A stretch of DNA of 64,000 nucleotides, from positions 6,286,282-6,350,281 of the forward strand of contig CM043803.1 of assembly GCA_023974075.1 (NCBI GenBank), read 5' to 3'. Position 1 is the stretch's first letter, and every line of letters begins with the position of its first letter. The stretch comes from Chaenocephalus aceratus (Eukaryota > Chordata > Actinopteri > Perciformes > Channichthyidae). Position numbers and translations under genes: made by a program. Shown one piece after another: positions 1 through 13,200 of the stretch. The notes below the pieces were generated by a model. That model was given only the letters and a program-made list of their open reading frames with translations, made no database searches and was not told the DNA's origin.

Positions 1-1264
1 GAAATAAATGCTCTATCTTTTCTTAGCTATTGAAATAGGAATAAACTCTTCAGAGTGGTTATTTTTTGTATTATATGCTGAGTTAAAGTAATCTAACTGC
101 AAATGCAACCCTCATAATAACACTCACTCCAACATAATAATAGTACACTCTAGCATTATTAATAGCTTACAGATTATACTTAAATACTATAAATTATTGA
201 TGAGAATGTATTCGTATTTGTTGTGTTTATGGCTTTAGACAGAAATTTAAAGGATTAATTCAAGGTAAATAAACAACATCAGGCGATAATTAAATGTTTC
301 TACTGTCAAATGAAATGGAAAGCAGAAAAAAACATGAAATGTATTGTTAAAAATGTAATTCTTAAATAAAAACATTTAAGCTGCAATATAAAATAATTTT
401 GTGGCCACTTTTGGTTAGCACAAGATTGTCATATATCACCTGTTAAGTTGAAAAGTTGTTGAAAAACGGTTAATATTAATGGTATAAACAGCAACAGCTT
501 GTTTTCATGAGCTATTTTTACGGTGGCCGACATGAAACATGGAAAAACATTTCCATTTGGAAAAACGCGCTGCAGTTTCAAAAAACGATGCAAATAAATA
601 AAAACAAACACGCGTGTTCAAATTAAGAACTTCTTCATCCAACTTTACGAAACATGCGCAGCATTTTACTAAAATATCTGCATAAATAAAAAACTGCAAA
701 TACAAAACGCTGAAAATAAAAAAAAAACTGCAAGAAGCTCCAAACACAACGGAAAAGGGGAAACTAAAAAGTGATGCACACAGCTGAGACCCAAGCATTG
801 TTCAGCTTCTGTGATTAGAAAGTTGTCAATGTCGACTGTCACTCAAAAACTGTTAATAAGCTAATAATGTTTACTTGTGAAATAATGTGAACATTAAAAT
901 GAAAAATTTCCTGTAAAATTCTAGTAATAACAAGAAAAGAAATCAATATGAAAATATATTGTGTTTGAATAAAATAAATAACAATCTTGTATTAACAAAG
1001 AGCTTATCAGACATATATATTTATCATCATGGCTACAATATGCTTCCATACATGTACATGGTGTGGCGAATTCACAATTTCAAATTTGTCATCCCAATAT
1101 CTATTTTACGTTTTTATTCTCCTTTTTAATTTAATTATGTTGCCGTCTGTCAGATTATGATAACTGCAATAAAGCTGAATTGTTTTTGTACTGACATTGC
1201 TCTTGATCATGACTTGATAACATTATTTAATGCCACAAATTAACCCCCGTTTTCCTGTTGCCAG
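1..1264. other. AT-rich non-coding flank or intron upstream of the first opn4 exon seen
   Basis: No exon is recognisable here. The stretch is AT-rich with many short homopolymers. Short open frames on the minus strand (around 430-800) have no family resemblance. The missing N-terminal exon of melanopsin is expected upstream; I could not find it here, so it is either left of the window or too divergent to recognise. Confidence 0.5.
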
Positions 1265-4200
1265 GGTCCCATGGTTACAAGCCACCCATTTCCAACGGTA
1301 GACGTCCCCGTCCACGCTCACCACTACACCATCGGTGTTGTCATCCTGATCGTTGGCATCACGGGCATGCTGGGAACCTCCTGGTTATATATGCTTTCTG
1401 CAGGTAACAACAGCTTTCTTCTATCTACTGCTGTTGTAAACAACGTTATTGTATAGACTTATTAAGGATCACTTCACAGCTGTGTGTGTGTCTGTGTTCA
1501 GGAGCCGAAGTCTGCGGACATCGTCCAACATTTTCATCATTAACCTGGCAATCACAGACTTGCTGATGTGTGTTACTCAGACACCCATCTTCTTCATTAA
1601 CAGCATGCACAAGCGATGGATCTTTGGAAAGAAAGGTAACAAATGCATTTAACATTTGACACTTATCTTTTTGAAATACCGTGCAGAGTTACAAATACGA
1701 GTGTTATGATTTACCATGTACACACAAATCCACACATCTGTTATATTTATGGTCACACTGGATTTACACAAGGAACATGTATTGGTTTCGTACCCTATTG
1801 TGTGACGCGCAGTTCAATTGAGATTCTGCACACAAACCTGCCATTCTCTTTCATCCTTTTGTGCAGCATTTCAAAATTCCATTGATCACAAAGCCAGCAA
1901 GAATGCATGTTGCTTGTATGTTTTATGAGTGCATTTGGAGGATGTTGTACCAGTGGTGCATTATACAGTACATCGGCATGCAACCTAGAGGGAATGGAGA
2001 TGAAGAGGTGGTAACAGCAGCACAGCGATCCACTGATCAAACACTGATGGAGCGCAGCGTTTCCTTCAGTTGTCCTGACCTTCACCCGCTGTCAGATCTG
2101 CAGCTCAATTCTCAATGGTTGTTACTGAAAGACAACTCTTTCCTTTTCTTCTTCAAACCAACCTCTCTCCAACCTTGAAATCCCTTTTCTTCTGCCTATT
2201 CTCTTAAAAAGATACACAGGCAGTGAGATGTAGATGTTAAAAGAGTGACAGTTATAACATTCTTAGCTTCTTAAATATGAAGTATTTTAGAGTGAAATAG
2301 AATATTTGAGCGTGGTGTAATTATGAGAGGTTCTATTTCAAATCGCTTAGAGATTTGAAATAAAGCGAGTGAGTTAACGTGCAAGAACACTTTAGCAATA
2401 AGGTGTTGAATGTATGCATATATTGTTACCTCATGCACTTTACTACTCTATGCACCTTCTCGTTGGATGCAAACTGCAATTTGTTGTACGCTTGTAATCT
2501 AATTTCCATGCACGAAAGTCTTAGAAGTAGGTTGCATGGAGATAAACATTATGGTGGCTATAATCCTCCAGTCAGCTTCCATTAAGCCGTTGCAAAAAAA
2601 GAGGAACATGAGAGGACATAATTTAAAAAGTGCCTGTCAAATCTCAACACCGGACAAAAATGCGGAAAGATTCATCAAAAATCTTATTTTCTTCATCTAT
2701 GGATTTTATGTGCTGATTAAAACTGGTTGATGATTGGTTAGTTTTTCCTAAAATGAATTGCAGCTCATTGAGGATCTTTCAATATCTGAAATGTTTTACA
2801 AACACTTGTTATACTGTAGTTACTAGACACAAATGCAGTGAACTTTCTTTTTGACAAAATGTCGTACAGTAGGACATTAAATTGTTGTTTCTCTCTGGAG
2901 AAAGCCTGGTGTTCCCTGGGAGCTAAACAGGACTTTATTTTCTTCAGAGATTTAACAATGGCTGTCAAACACACACAGTCAGAAAGAAGATCATGAAGGG
3001 GCTGTGATATACATGCAGTGGCGTTTCTATATGTACAAAAGTGGTGGGGCACAAAAAACTTAGATGTCTATATATAAGCTTCTGCAGTGAGGTTCATGGC
3101 TGGTGAGGCACTGGCACTGACTCTTCAGGTTTACAAATATTATATTTTGACCTAAATCAAAATATAATATTATTTTCAAAAGCTTTTTTTGTCTGATGCT
3201 TCAATTAATTTTAAACAGACAGTTCAACAAAAGGATACCCACAAAATGTAATTTTATCATTTAAATATTGAATTGTTCTCTCTTAGTAAGATCCCATTTT
3301 CAATAACATGGCGGTCTTACCTTGACTTGAAGATTAAGTCCATTTGCCTATCCTTCTGGACAAAAATCGCTATTACTTTTTTGTAAAAGTCCTCCTTATC
3401 TTCTTGTAGTTTCAAAAGTCTATCATAAATCTAATCTAATCAATAGATTATGATTCGAAAATTATAAAAGTAGGGTAGACATGTGGATATTATCCGGCTG
3501 AAACAAAACGTTCATTTATCTAACAGGTTTGTTTCCCGCAGACCTTATTTGGAGCTATTTTCTAAAAATTCTATGGAGAAATATCATTGCTTTTTTGTCG
3601 AGGGAAGCCATGCGCAGCTTACTTCCGGGTTTTAGGACGCGTCACTGCAGCTCTCTCGTCTCCTCTTCACACACCACACTTTTCGCGGCACACGTACTTA
3701 CAGCCAATCAGCTCTGAATGATGTGAGATGACGTATGGTGGGGATGGCAGCACTATGCCCTCGGGTCATTATTTTTTTGCCACACACATTAAATAGGAAA
3801 ATATTCTGAGCATGCGCAGTGTAGTTTTTACAGTCACCATTGACTTAGACAGTAAGAGGGCGGGGCAGGATCGGGTTTTTGTCCCACATGGCTCTAAACA
3901 GCTCAATAGGCACACTGTAGACACTAATTAGAAGAACACAGACTAAAACAGCATTTACAGACGAATCAGATGATTAAACATGATCTTAAAATATATTTAA
4001 TATTTTTAATTAATTTTTTGCATTTTTTGTAATCATTATTTTTAATACTTTCTGCTGACACTAGGTGGGGCTGTGCCCCACCTGCCCTAATGACCAGTCG
4101 CCACTGTATACATGAACCCGTCTGAGCGGTATTTGTTTTAGTTTATTAACACATGCAAAACACTTCTGATTCTGTCTTGTTCTTTCTTGCTTGTAATGAC

Positions 4201-7200
4201 TTGATGGCGTGATTAAATGTGTCAGGTCAGAGGTAATTACACCTCAAATGAGTATTGAGTGTTTTTGTTCTTGCCGAAAATGCTGATTTCTGCAACATAT
4301 TGGTTAGGCAATTGTATGCACGTTGAAAATGATCAATAATTTATATGCAGCATCATTGTACTATGTAGACTGAAGACTTTCTTTTTGTCGCTGCTTTTAA
4401 TTGAACTTTTCATATCTTAAACTGCACTGTAACTTTTATCCATGTACTTTTTCTTGTAATGTTTAAATAACGTAATTAAACTCCATGACATTTATGAGAG
4501 GGACTGCTCGAAAGAGATATTGGGAATATCTGGCATCGACGGATGAAAATAGTGTTTTGGTAACACGGAGTGTTTTGGTAACACTTTAAAGACTTTGTTA
4601 TGGAAGCAAAGCAGGGGAGGGGGTGTGTACAGCCTCCTGAGGGTCCGATTGTGGATGTCATGCGAGCAAAATATGGTGAAGAAAGTCTGTCTAAATATTC
4701 ATATTTTAGACTGCACTGTAACTTTTATCCATGTATTTTTCCTTAATGTTTATTTTATTAGCACTGTAACTTTTATCCATGTACTTTTTCTTGTAATGTT
4801 TAATTGAACTATTCATATTTTAGACTGCACTGTAACTTTTATCCATGTATTTTTCCTTAATGTTTATTTTATTAGCTTTTCTTTTTTAATGCTTAATGTC
4901 TTTCATTTCTTTTTTGTAAAGCACTTTGAATTACCCTGCGTCGAAAAGTGCTATATAAATAAACTTGCCTTGCCTTGCCTTGCCTTGCCTTGCCTTGCCT
5001 TGCCTTGCCTTGCCTTGCCTTGCCTTGCCTTGCCTTGCCTTGCCTTGCCTTGCCTTGCCTTGCCTTGCCTTGCCTTGCCTTGCCTTGCCTTGCCTTGCCT
5101 TGCCTTGCCTTGCCTTGCCTTGCCTTGCCTTGCCTTGCCTATGTAATTAGCAAAGAATACCAAAACATCTGTTACTGCTCTGACATGATGAAACACATAT
5201 GTGTCCAAAACTCTTAAAGAGCTATCATCTGCCAGAAAATAGATGTATCCTGTTTGCTGCTGTCATGATTGTCTTTCCTCTCTACTACTTCTTGACTTTC
5301 ACCTCTCCTCCTTAAGGTTGTGAAATATACGCCTTTTGCGGAGCGCTGTTTGGTATCTGCAGTATGATAACACTGATGGTGATTGCAGTGGACCGGTACG
5401 TAGTGATCACCCGGCCTCTGGCCTCCCTGGGGGGGATGTCTCGCAGGAAAGCCCTGTGCATCCTGGCTGCTGCCTGGGTCTACTCCGCAGGGTGGAGCCT
5501 GCCCCCCTTCTTTGGCTGGAGTAGTAGTACAACTGCAACCAGAATCCTGGAGGGAGAGTCATTGTCGATCAGTATGAATAATCCAGGGGGAATTTCTTTT
5601 TTAGAACTTCTCTCTCAATGATTTTATTTGTGTCAGTTTGTCAAATTCCTGCTGAAAGTTGTACTGCCATGTCAAATAGATCTCACTTTACATTTGTCAA
5701 CATGCCAACTACATTTAAAAATGAATTCAGTTATAAGAAGGATGATCAAGTGGTCAGCTGATATAGAAATGATGGTCCTACAATGATTATGGTGAGGTTG
5801 TGGGGTATTTCTGTCCTACTGGCCTTTTTTTTGTTTTGATGGATGTTCTTTGTTGTTGACAGCATCCAGCAAAAATGTGTTTTCTACTTTTTTCACTGTT
5901 AACTAAACTCAAACAGCTGACAGTAACATTTTGTCAATTTTCATTTTAATTGAGAAATGATAATAATGTTTTCTTTGACCAAACAACCAGACATTGACCA
6001 AAGAAACCTGTGTTGTGACACTAAGTTTGACTAAAACAACAAAAGATAGGTATTGGGAACTGTAATTTATTCAAACTACAATTTTGCACTCAATGACAAC
6101 ATGTAGACCCTCACAAGGTTGTCAAGTTGTTGTTTTTTACAATAGAGGATACATACAACTAAAGTTAGCTGAATACAATGTATTCAATGTCTGTGTATTG
6201 TGTACCTGGATTGCAGCATCTAGAGTCTAGAGTAGACTATCTAGAGAACAGTAAAGGACAGAGCATAGAGCCCTGGGTTACTCTCCATCAAGTTAAATCC
6301 CTTGCACAGTCGTGAGCATTATGAACCATTTAAACTGATAGTATATCATTTATTTTTGCTATTTTCCTCACTTTAAGACAGCCAGCTATTTACCCCTCAT
6401 TCGAGTCTTTAAGCTAAGCTAAGCTAACCGTCTCCTGGCTGTAACTTTATACTCAACAGAGAGTTTTTGAAGTAGCATTTATATTGTAAATCTTAACAAG
6501 AAAGAACATGGATTTTATCAAAATGCTCTACTACGTGTCACTTGGTGGAATCCCAGACAAATAGAAATTGTCCGATTCAATAAAATGTGTTTTCCTCTCC
6601 CACAGGTGCTTATGTCCCAGAAGGTCTGATGACGTCCTGTTCCTGGGATTACATGACATTTACTCCCTCTGTCCGTTTCCTACACCATGCTGCTCTTTAT
6701 CTTCGTCTTCTTCATCCCTCTCTTCATCATCATCTTCAGCTACTTCTGCATCTTCAGAGCCATCCGACACACAACCAGGTCTGTACATGTACACATTGAT
6801 TTTCCTGTAATAAGGCAGACAAATACTTCCACATGCATTGATCAAACACAAGCATTGTGTTGATATTGATGTCTTTTTGATTAACAATGTGTCAAGTTGC
6901 AATACAAATTGTATGTGCATGCAAGTACAATAACTGTCATTCAAAAATCCTCTATGTCCAAATAAATAACCTATAAAGCTAAATCTAATACAGTTTTTCT
7001 GAAAAAATGCCACATTTGATTTAAAAATACAAATTATATTGCAACTCAAATAAAGCTTTATTACTAATGTGTCTGTGTTTGACAGAGCGATAACACAGAT
7101 GAACTGTCAGGGAACCAGAGACTCTGCAAAGAAGTTCAATAAGATAAAGACTGAATGGAAGATGGCAAAGATCGCACTCATCGTCATCCTGCTATAACGT

Positions 7201-10200
7201 CATCTCTTGGGCCCCTTACTCGTGTGCTGCCCTCACTGCATTTGCTGGGTAGGTGGGTTTGTGTGTGTGTGACCACTGAGGAGATATTTTGTACTATCTA
7301 GTGATGTAAAAATATTACGATAACAACTAAGAACCTTCTAGCTACATCAAAATTGGAATAGGAACATTTTAAATGACATTATATAATCATGACATATGCT
7401 TTGATTTAAAGGTAGGATTGTTTAACGTGTGAGGACTTTATTGATGGATGTTCCAATGCTGCGGTGTTAAGTCAGTAATAATACAGATTTGAACATTATG
7501 TGGCTGTTTGCGTGTGCTAATCCTGTTTCTCTTCACACATCCTGTAGTAGAAAACGCACCCACTCCTGCCCTTGTCAAATAAATGTGTCTTCCTTGTGTC
7601 CAACATCTCTCCTGTCTCTCTCAGGCACGCTGACATGTTGACTCCGTACATGCACTCGGTTCCTGCTGTGATCGCCAAGGCATCTGCAATCCACAACCCT
7701 ATCATATATGCCATAACACATCCAAATACAGGTAGGATTCACACTCAAGTGTTCAGATTGATAACAAAAAGACATTGAAAGACATTACATTGGTCTTTCA
7801 GAAACTGGCATGGACACTTTCACTATTTCCTGACATTTTCTCATTTCTATTTTCTAATGACCCTCGTGATCATTTGATTAAACTGGAACATATTTATCAG
7901 ATTAATCGATGCTGATCTGGACAGCCAATCTAAGCTAAGCACAATACATAAATTGAATAATATTATTAAGTACAGTGTGCATCATACAAGATGAATTAAT
8001 GGCTTCAAAGTCAAGCAAGAGTTACATTTGTTGATGTTTATTTTTACATTTAAATTATTCAAGCACCACCTTCCCTTGACGATATAACACTACTGTTTGG
8101 TGCACTTTCTTTTTCTTCTGCCATAATTTTCTTTAGCGCCTTGTTTTGTGTTCTATTAAGATGGATTTATTAGGATATAATGAGGTTTTTGTTTACAGTT
8201 CTAGGTGGATTTCTTCGTTAGGATCAGGCTATATGGAGTCTGATCATGTACAGCAACTTATTCCCCTTATAACTCAATTTACATTATTTATTATTCTTTC
8301 ATAGACGGAGATAATGTATTGCTATTTTTTAAATCCTAGTTAAATTGTGAAATTCAAGCTCAACATCCGTGAATGTCAGGGAGCTTTACTTGTCTCTCTC
8401 ATATAATAAAATCTTTTCAATTATGGATTTGAGTATTTCTGTCCAACTCACCCTCAGGTCAGCGCTCCGGCAGGTATATTCCTTACCTCGGGGTATTGCT
8501 GTGTGTTACCTGGCAGAGACCGTTTGACCAGCAGTAGCTTCCAGTCCACCCGCCGATCAACCGTCACCAGCCAATCAGAGAGCAAAGGCCCCAGCAGGCT
8601 TCGCAACTCCTCCCTGACTGAGAGCGAATCAGTGAGTGTACTTCATATCTAATCTGGTATGTCTCTGTTTTACACTTCCAATGACAAATGCTTTGAATTA
8701 CCAGTTGCTGAATTTAGTCTTGTTTGTGTGTGATTCCCTCGATGTGGTTGCCTCAAAGGCCCGCTTCTCAGACACTGAGGAGGACTTGTCGTCCCGGACG
8801 CCTGACATTTTCCAGTTGTCCGGTGATACCAAACAGGTGCGCCATGCCAACAGAGGTCCAAAGGTGAGAGGTCGAAACACAGGAGAGTTTGAAAGCACTG
8901 CCGCCCACAACCCCACTGACCCAGCCATATGCAACCTCTCACAGATCACAGTAAGTATCAGGGCCTGCTATATGTCGACATACTGTTACTTACATACTTT
9001 GTCATTTAGGCCTCAGTGTGAATCTTCTCACATTAGTTTCATGATGTCTTTAATGGCAGGTTCTGCTTCTGTTTTGTAATTAAGTCAAGGTGTATTTTAA
9101 TCTTCTCCTCCTGAATTTGATAAGTGAGGTCATGTTGTTTTGGAGCCCTGTTAAAGTCAATAGACGTCATGTTTATGCTTGGTATTCCATGGCGAGTAAC
9201 TCTATGAGGCCATGTCGGTCCGAGCCCCTCTTATAATCCAGCCTCCTCGCGGTTAGAAACAGGATTCCTCAGCATGTAATCTAAAGCAGTCATGCTGCTT
9301 TAAGGTCATGCGTTTGGATTGAAGTCTTTTTAGGTGTTTGGTTAATGCCTATTTTGTTTACATTATTTTAACCCTTTAAAAACAGTTCAATTGTTCATAT
9401 GATTACAATGCACAACTCCAGAGTTAAACTAGCAAGTATCTCTGTATCAAGTTTCACCCATGTTTGAGTATGTTTAGAAGAGGTTAATGGTTTTTTCACC
9501 TTTTATCCTAAGGGCTTCTTTAGTTCTGACTCAGGGTCAGGTTTTGCTTGTTCAGAATCAGATTCAGCTCTGAAAAATGCTTTCCCTGAATCCTTTACCC
9601 TGTTAAGCCCCAAGCCTGTTTTTCAGGTCTCAGGCCGAAAATTACATTTCCAGAACAAATGACCATAACTACACTTCTAAAAGGGGAAAATTAATAATCT
9701 TTTTTCTCAACGTAATGATAAACCTGTACAAAGATTACAAGGACTTCATGACGGGTATAATTGGAAAAGGCTACCCTGTCAAAATCCCCATAGAACAGTT
9801 AAACCGAGAAGATGGACGTGTGTGTGGTACATACCTCATCACGGTCTCTATCACCCAAAGAAAGACCAAGATGCTGATCTTCTGCGTTTCCTATGGTGGC
9901 AGGATGGGGATCTGAACAAACCGATGGAAGACTACCGAATGACGGTGCACCTGTTCGGCGCTATATCATCTCCCAGCTGTGCATCATATGCACTAGGAAG
10001 AACAGCACATAATGGAGGAAGAAAAATAACACCAGAGGTGGTGGAAACGGTTCTCAGAAACTTTTATGTGGATGACTGATTAAAGTCTGTGGATTCAGAA
10101 GACCATGCTGTTGCTTTGGCCAGGGACCTCAGACATCTGTGCGCCAGTGGAGGTTTCAGGCTAACAAAGTGGGTCAGCAACAGTAGGGCCGTCTTGTCGT

Positions 10201-13200
10201 CCATCCCTAAAGAAGACGGAACAACGGAAGTCAAAGATCTTGACCTGAACCATAAGCAGCTTCCTATGGAAAGAGCCCTTGGTACTCAGTGGTACACTGA
10301 ATCAGACCTTCAGATTCAAAGTGCAACCACAGGACACACCAGCTACAAGACGAGGAATCCTGTCCATCGTTAGCTCCACCTATGACCCCCTCGGGTTCCT
10401 GGCCCCATTGGTACTGCCAGCGAAGCTCCTTCTGAGAGACCTTTGTAGGGAAAAGAGAGGCTGGGATGAAAAGATAGACAGTGGGCAGGCCCAGAAATGG
10501 ATGAAATGGCTGGCCGACCTTGAGCAGCTGTCAAAGTTTATGTGCAGAGATGCGTCAAACCGGCAGGGTTTGAACCCCTGAAGATGGCACAGCTCCACCA
10601 CTTTTCGAAGGTCGACAAGATGCTAAGAAGAGAGCTCCAGGTTCAGCTGGAGCAATCTATCTTCTGGACAGTGCTACTGTACTGAAATATATTGAAAAAA
10701 AAAACGGACTTCCAGTAAAAGAAGAATATAAGTTCTTAAAGTTGCTTAATTATGTTTAGATTATATGGTCCTATTTAAGTTTATTTTTAGTAATTGGTAT
10801 GCTCCCCGCCTAGCCAATTAGGGGCCGAAAATGTAGGAGCCATATGTTAAAATGTATAGTTTGATATTTGAATATTATAATCCTTTATTGTTAGTGCTAT
10901 CATATCATTTATTTGAACCAGCCGTGTGAAATTGACGGCATAGACGACCGCAGCTGTTTGTGATTACGAGACGTTATAGCCGACGGCAGCTGCTGGTGAT
11001 TGTGTGTGTGAGAAGGATAAAGAAGCACAGAGCAACATAGTTTTTGAGCTGAGAAAAATGTGTTTGTATTTGATATATTTTGTATAAGTAAAGAGTCAAA
11101 CAAAACTATCCTGAGATTTATCTTGTCCGAGTAAGTTTTTTGCTAACTGTGAATCAAATTTTGGATTACTGGAACTACACGTGTTTTCTGTGCTATCGCC
11201 GTTAGCATTTTTTCGCTCGTGGCTAATTTGGAGGCTCAGCGTTAGCTTTGTGTTTTTTTGTGTTGAAAAAAACAAAAAAATGATCAGTTAGCTGAGTTCT
11301 TCCCGTTACATGGATATGAAACATTCATAGTTTATACATATTAAGAAGCCCTCAGACACTGTTGCTTGCAGATGTTGTGGTTTCGGCCCCTTCGGCGGGT
11401 CCGTGGGCTTAAGAAGCTGTGTCCGATCACTTCTGTTACGTTGCAAAACCAACAATCCAAATGTAACCCACCTCATCAGTCAGCTGTGTGTAATTCAAAA
11501 CCAGTTTAGTGAAGTTGTAGTTATGTTTGACTTTCTTTCTCGAAAAGCTTACACATAAGAGCAGCACTATAAATGACTTCCAGGAGAGACTGTTTGAAAA
11601 TTGTGTCTGTTCTCCACATATGTAAATAACATTGTGTATCTCTCCTCTCAATAACACCCCTTACACACTTTTGACACAACATGGGGTGCAACAAGCTCTG
11701 TCCTATATTTTTTCAAACTTTGACTCGTGTGGCATGTGTCATGGTTACACATGACAGCAAGGTGGACTACGCACCTTAACAACTCTCATGGTGTGAACGA
11801 CCCTGCAGAGGTTAAATACCTTTGATTCCTTGCAAGTCTGTCAAAACTGACGAAGCCCTTGACAAGCAGCGAAACATTATCTTAGACTTAACACTTCTAG
11901 GCCGTCCACTAAGATCTCCCTTTCAACTGCTAATAGATGCAAGCTGTTCATTCACCAGCTATGTGACTGAATCATCACTTTGTTTCACTTAATAAAAAAT
12001 TATTACATTTGAATTTCTTTGAAACATGAGAAATCACATTTGTGAGTGACAGTTTTTTCTTCTTCTTCTTCTTTTCTTCTTTTCTCTTCTTCTTCTTCTC
12101 TTTCTTCTCTCTTCTTCTCTCTTCTTTCTTCTTCCTTCTTCTTCTTTCTTCTTCTTCTTCTTCTTCTTCTTCTCTCTTCTTTCTTCTTCTTCTTCTTCTT
12201 CGTCTTCTTCTTCTTCTTTCTCTTCTTCTTCTTCTCTTCTCTTCTTCTTCTTCTTTCTTCTTCTTCTTCTTTTCTTCTTCTTCTCTTCTTTCTTCTTCTT
12301 CTTTCTTCTTCTTCTTCTTCTTCTTCTTCTTCTTTCTTCTTCTCTTCTTCTTCTCTTCTTCTTCTTCTTCTTCTCTTCTTCTTATTATTAGTATATATCT
12401 TTATGGAACAAGTACCATGCATACAAATACATTGATCTCAAAGAGAAGAGATGCTATATGCCATATTACATCTAAAAACGAATTTCCATCTGCAGTCCTT
12501 GGGCAGGTACAGGCATAACGGTCAACAAACATTAAAACATTTTATGATTAAAAAAAAAATACAGATGTATAAAATATAAATACTAGTACATTTGTCAATA
12601 TGACGATAACTTTACAATTAATTTAAACTAACATCTCAAATTAGAGTTAAATTAATGTTGGCAAGACTGGTTGCCCAATATCAATTTCTTTTGCACTCAA
12701 AAATAGTGAAAGTCAGAGAAGGTTTTAAGATCCATTTGATGGCCGTTAATGAGAAAGCTAATTGTGAACCAAGTTGAGTTTCTGCAATGAAGAATATTGT
12801 GCAAAGATAATTGGAAAGATCCTAGTTTATAACATATAGCGTTTAGCATTTGAACATAATCTACATCTCAATGCTTGGTAACACGCAACACTATATATAA
12901 GAACAATGCTTCTTGGCACATGTTTGCGTCATTCAGGCTGATGGACAGGTCACTTTATGTGGGACATCCAATATATGGAGCATTTCCGTCACCGTGTAAT
13001 CATCTTAGTTCACTGAAAAACCTCAAATAACCCACAAGTATGCACGTATTCTCACACACACATGACGTACTGCCGTGCAGGACTCCATTACAGAGGGACT
13101 AATCCAATAATCTGGGAGTTTCAGACTTAATCTGCAGCTTGCATGATGTGGCCCCGTGTTTCAACGACTGCACTTGTTGAGGACGAAGACGGATGATTGT

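Noticed and set aside
5521..5621. Extension of the opn4 exon past 5520 to a stop
   Set aside because: The added residues do not resemble opsin, and the next exon joins in phase from 5520.
12003..12518. Long Glu/Arg/Lys-rich and Phe/Ser/Leu-rich frames
   Set aside because: Produced entirely by the CTT-rich microsatellite.
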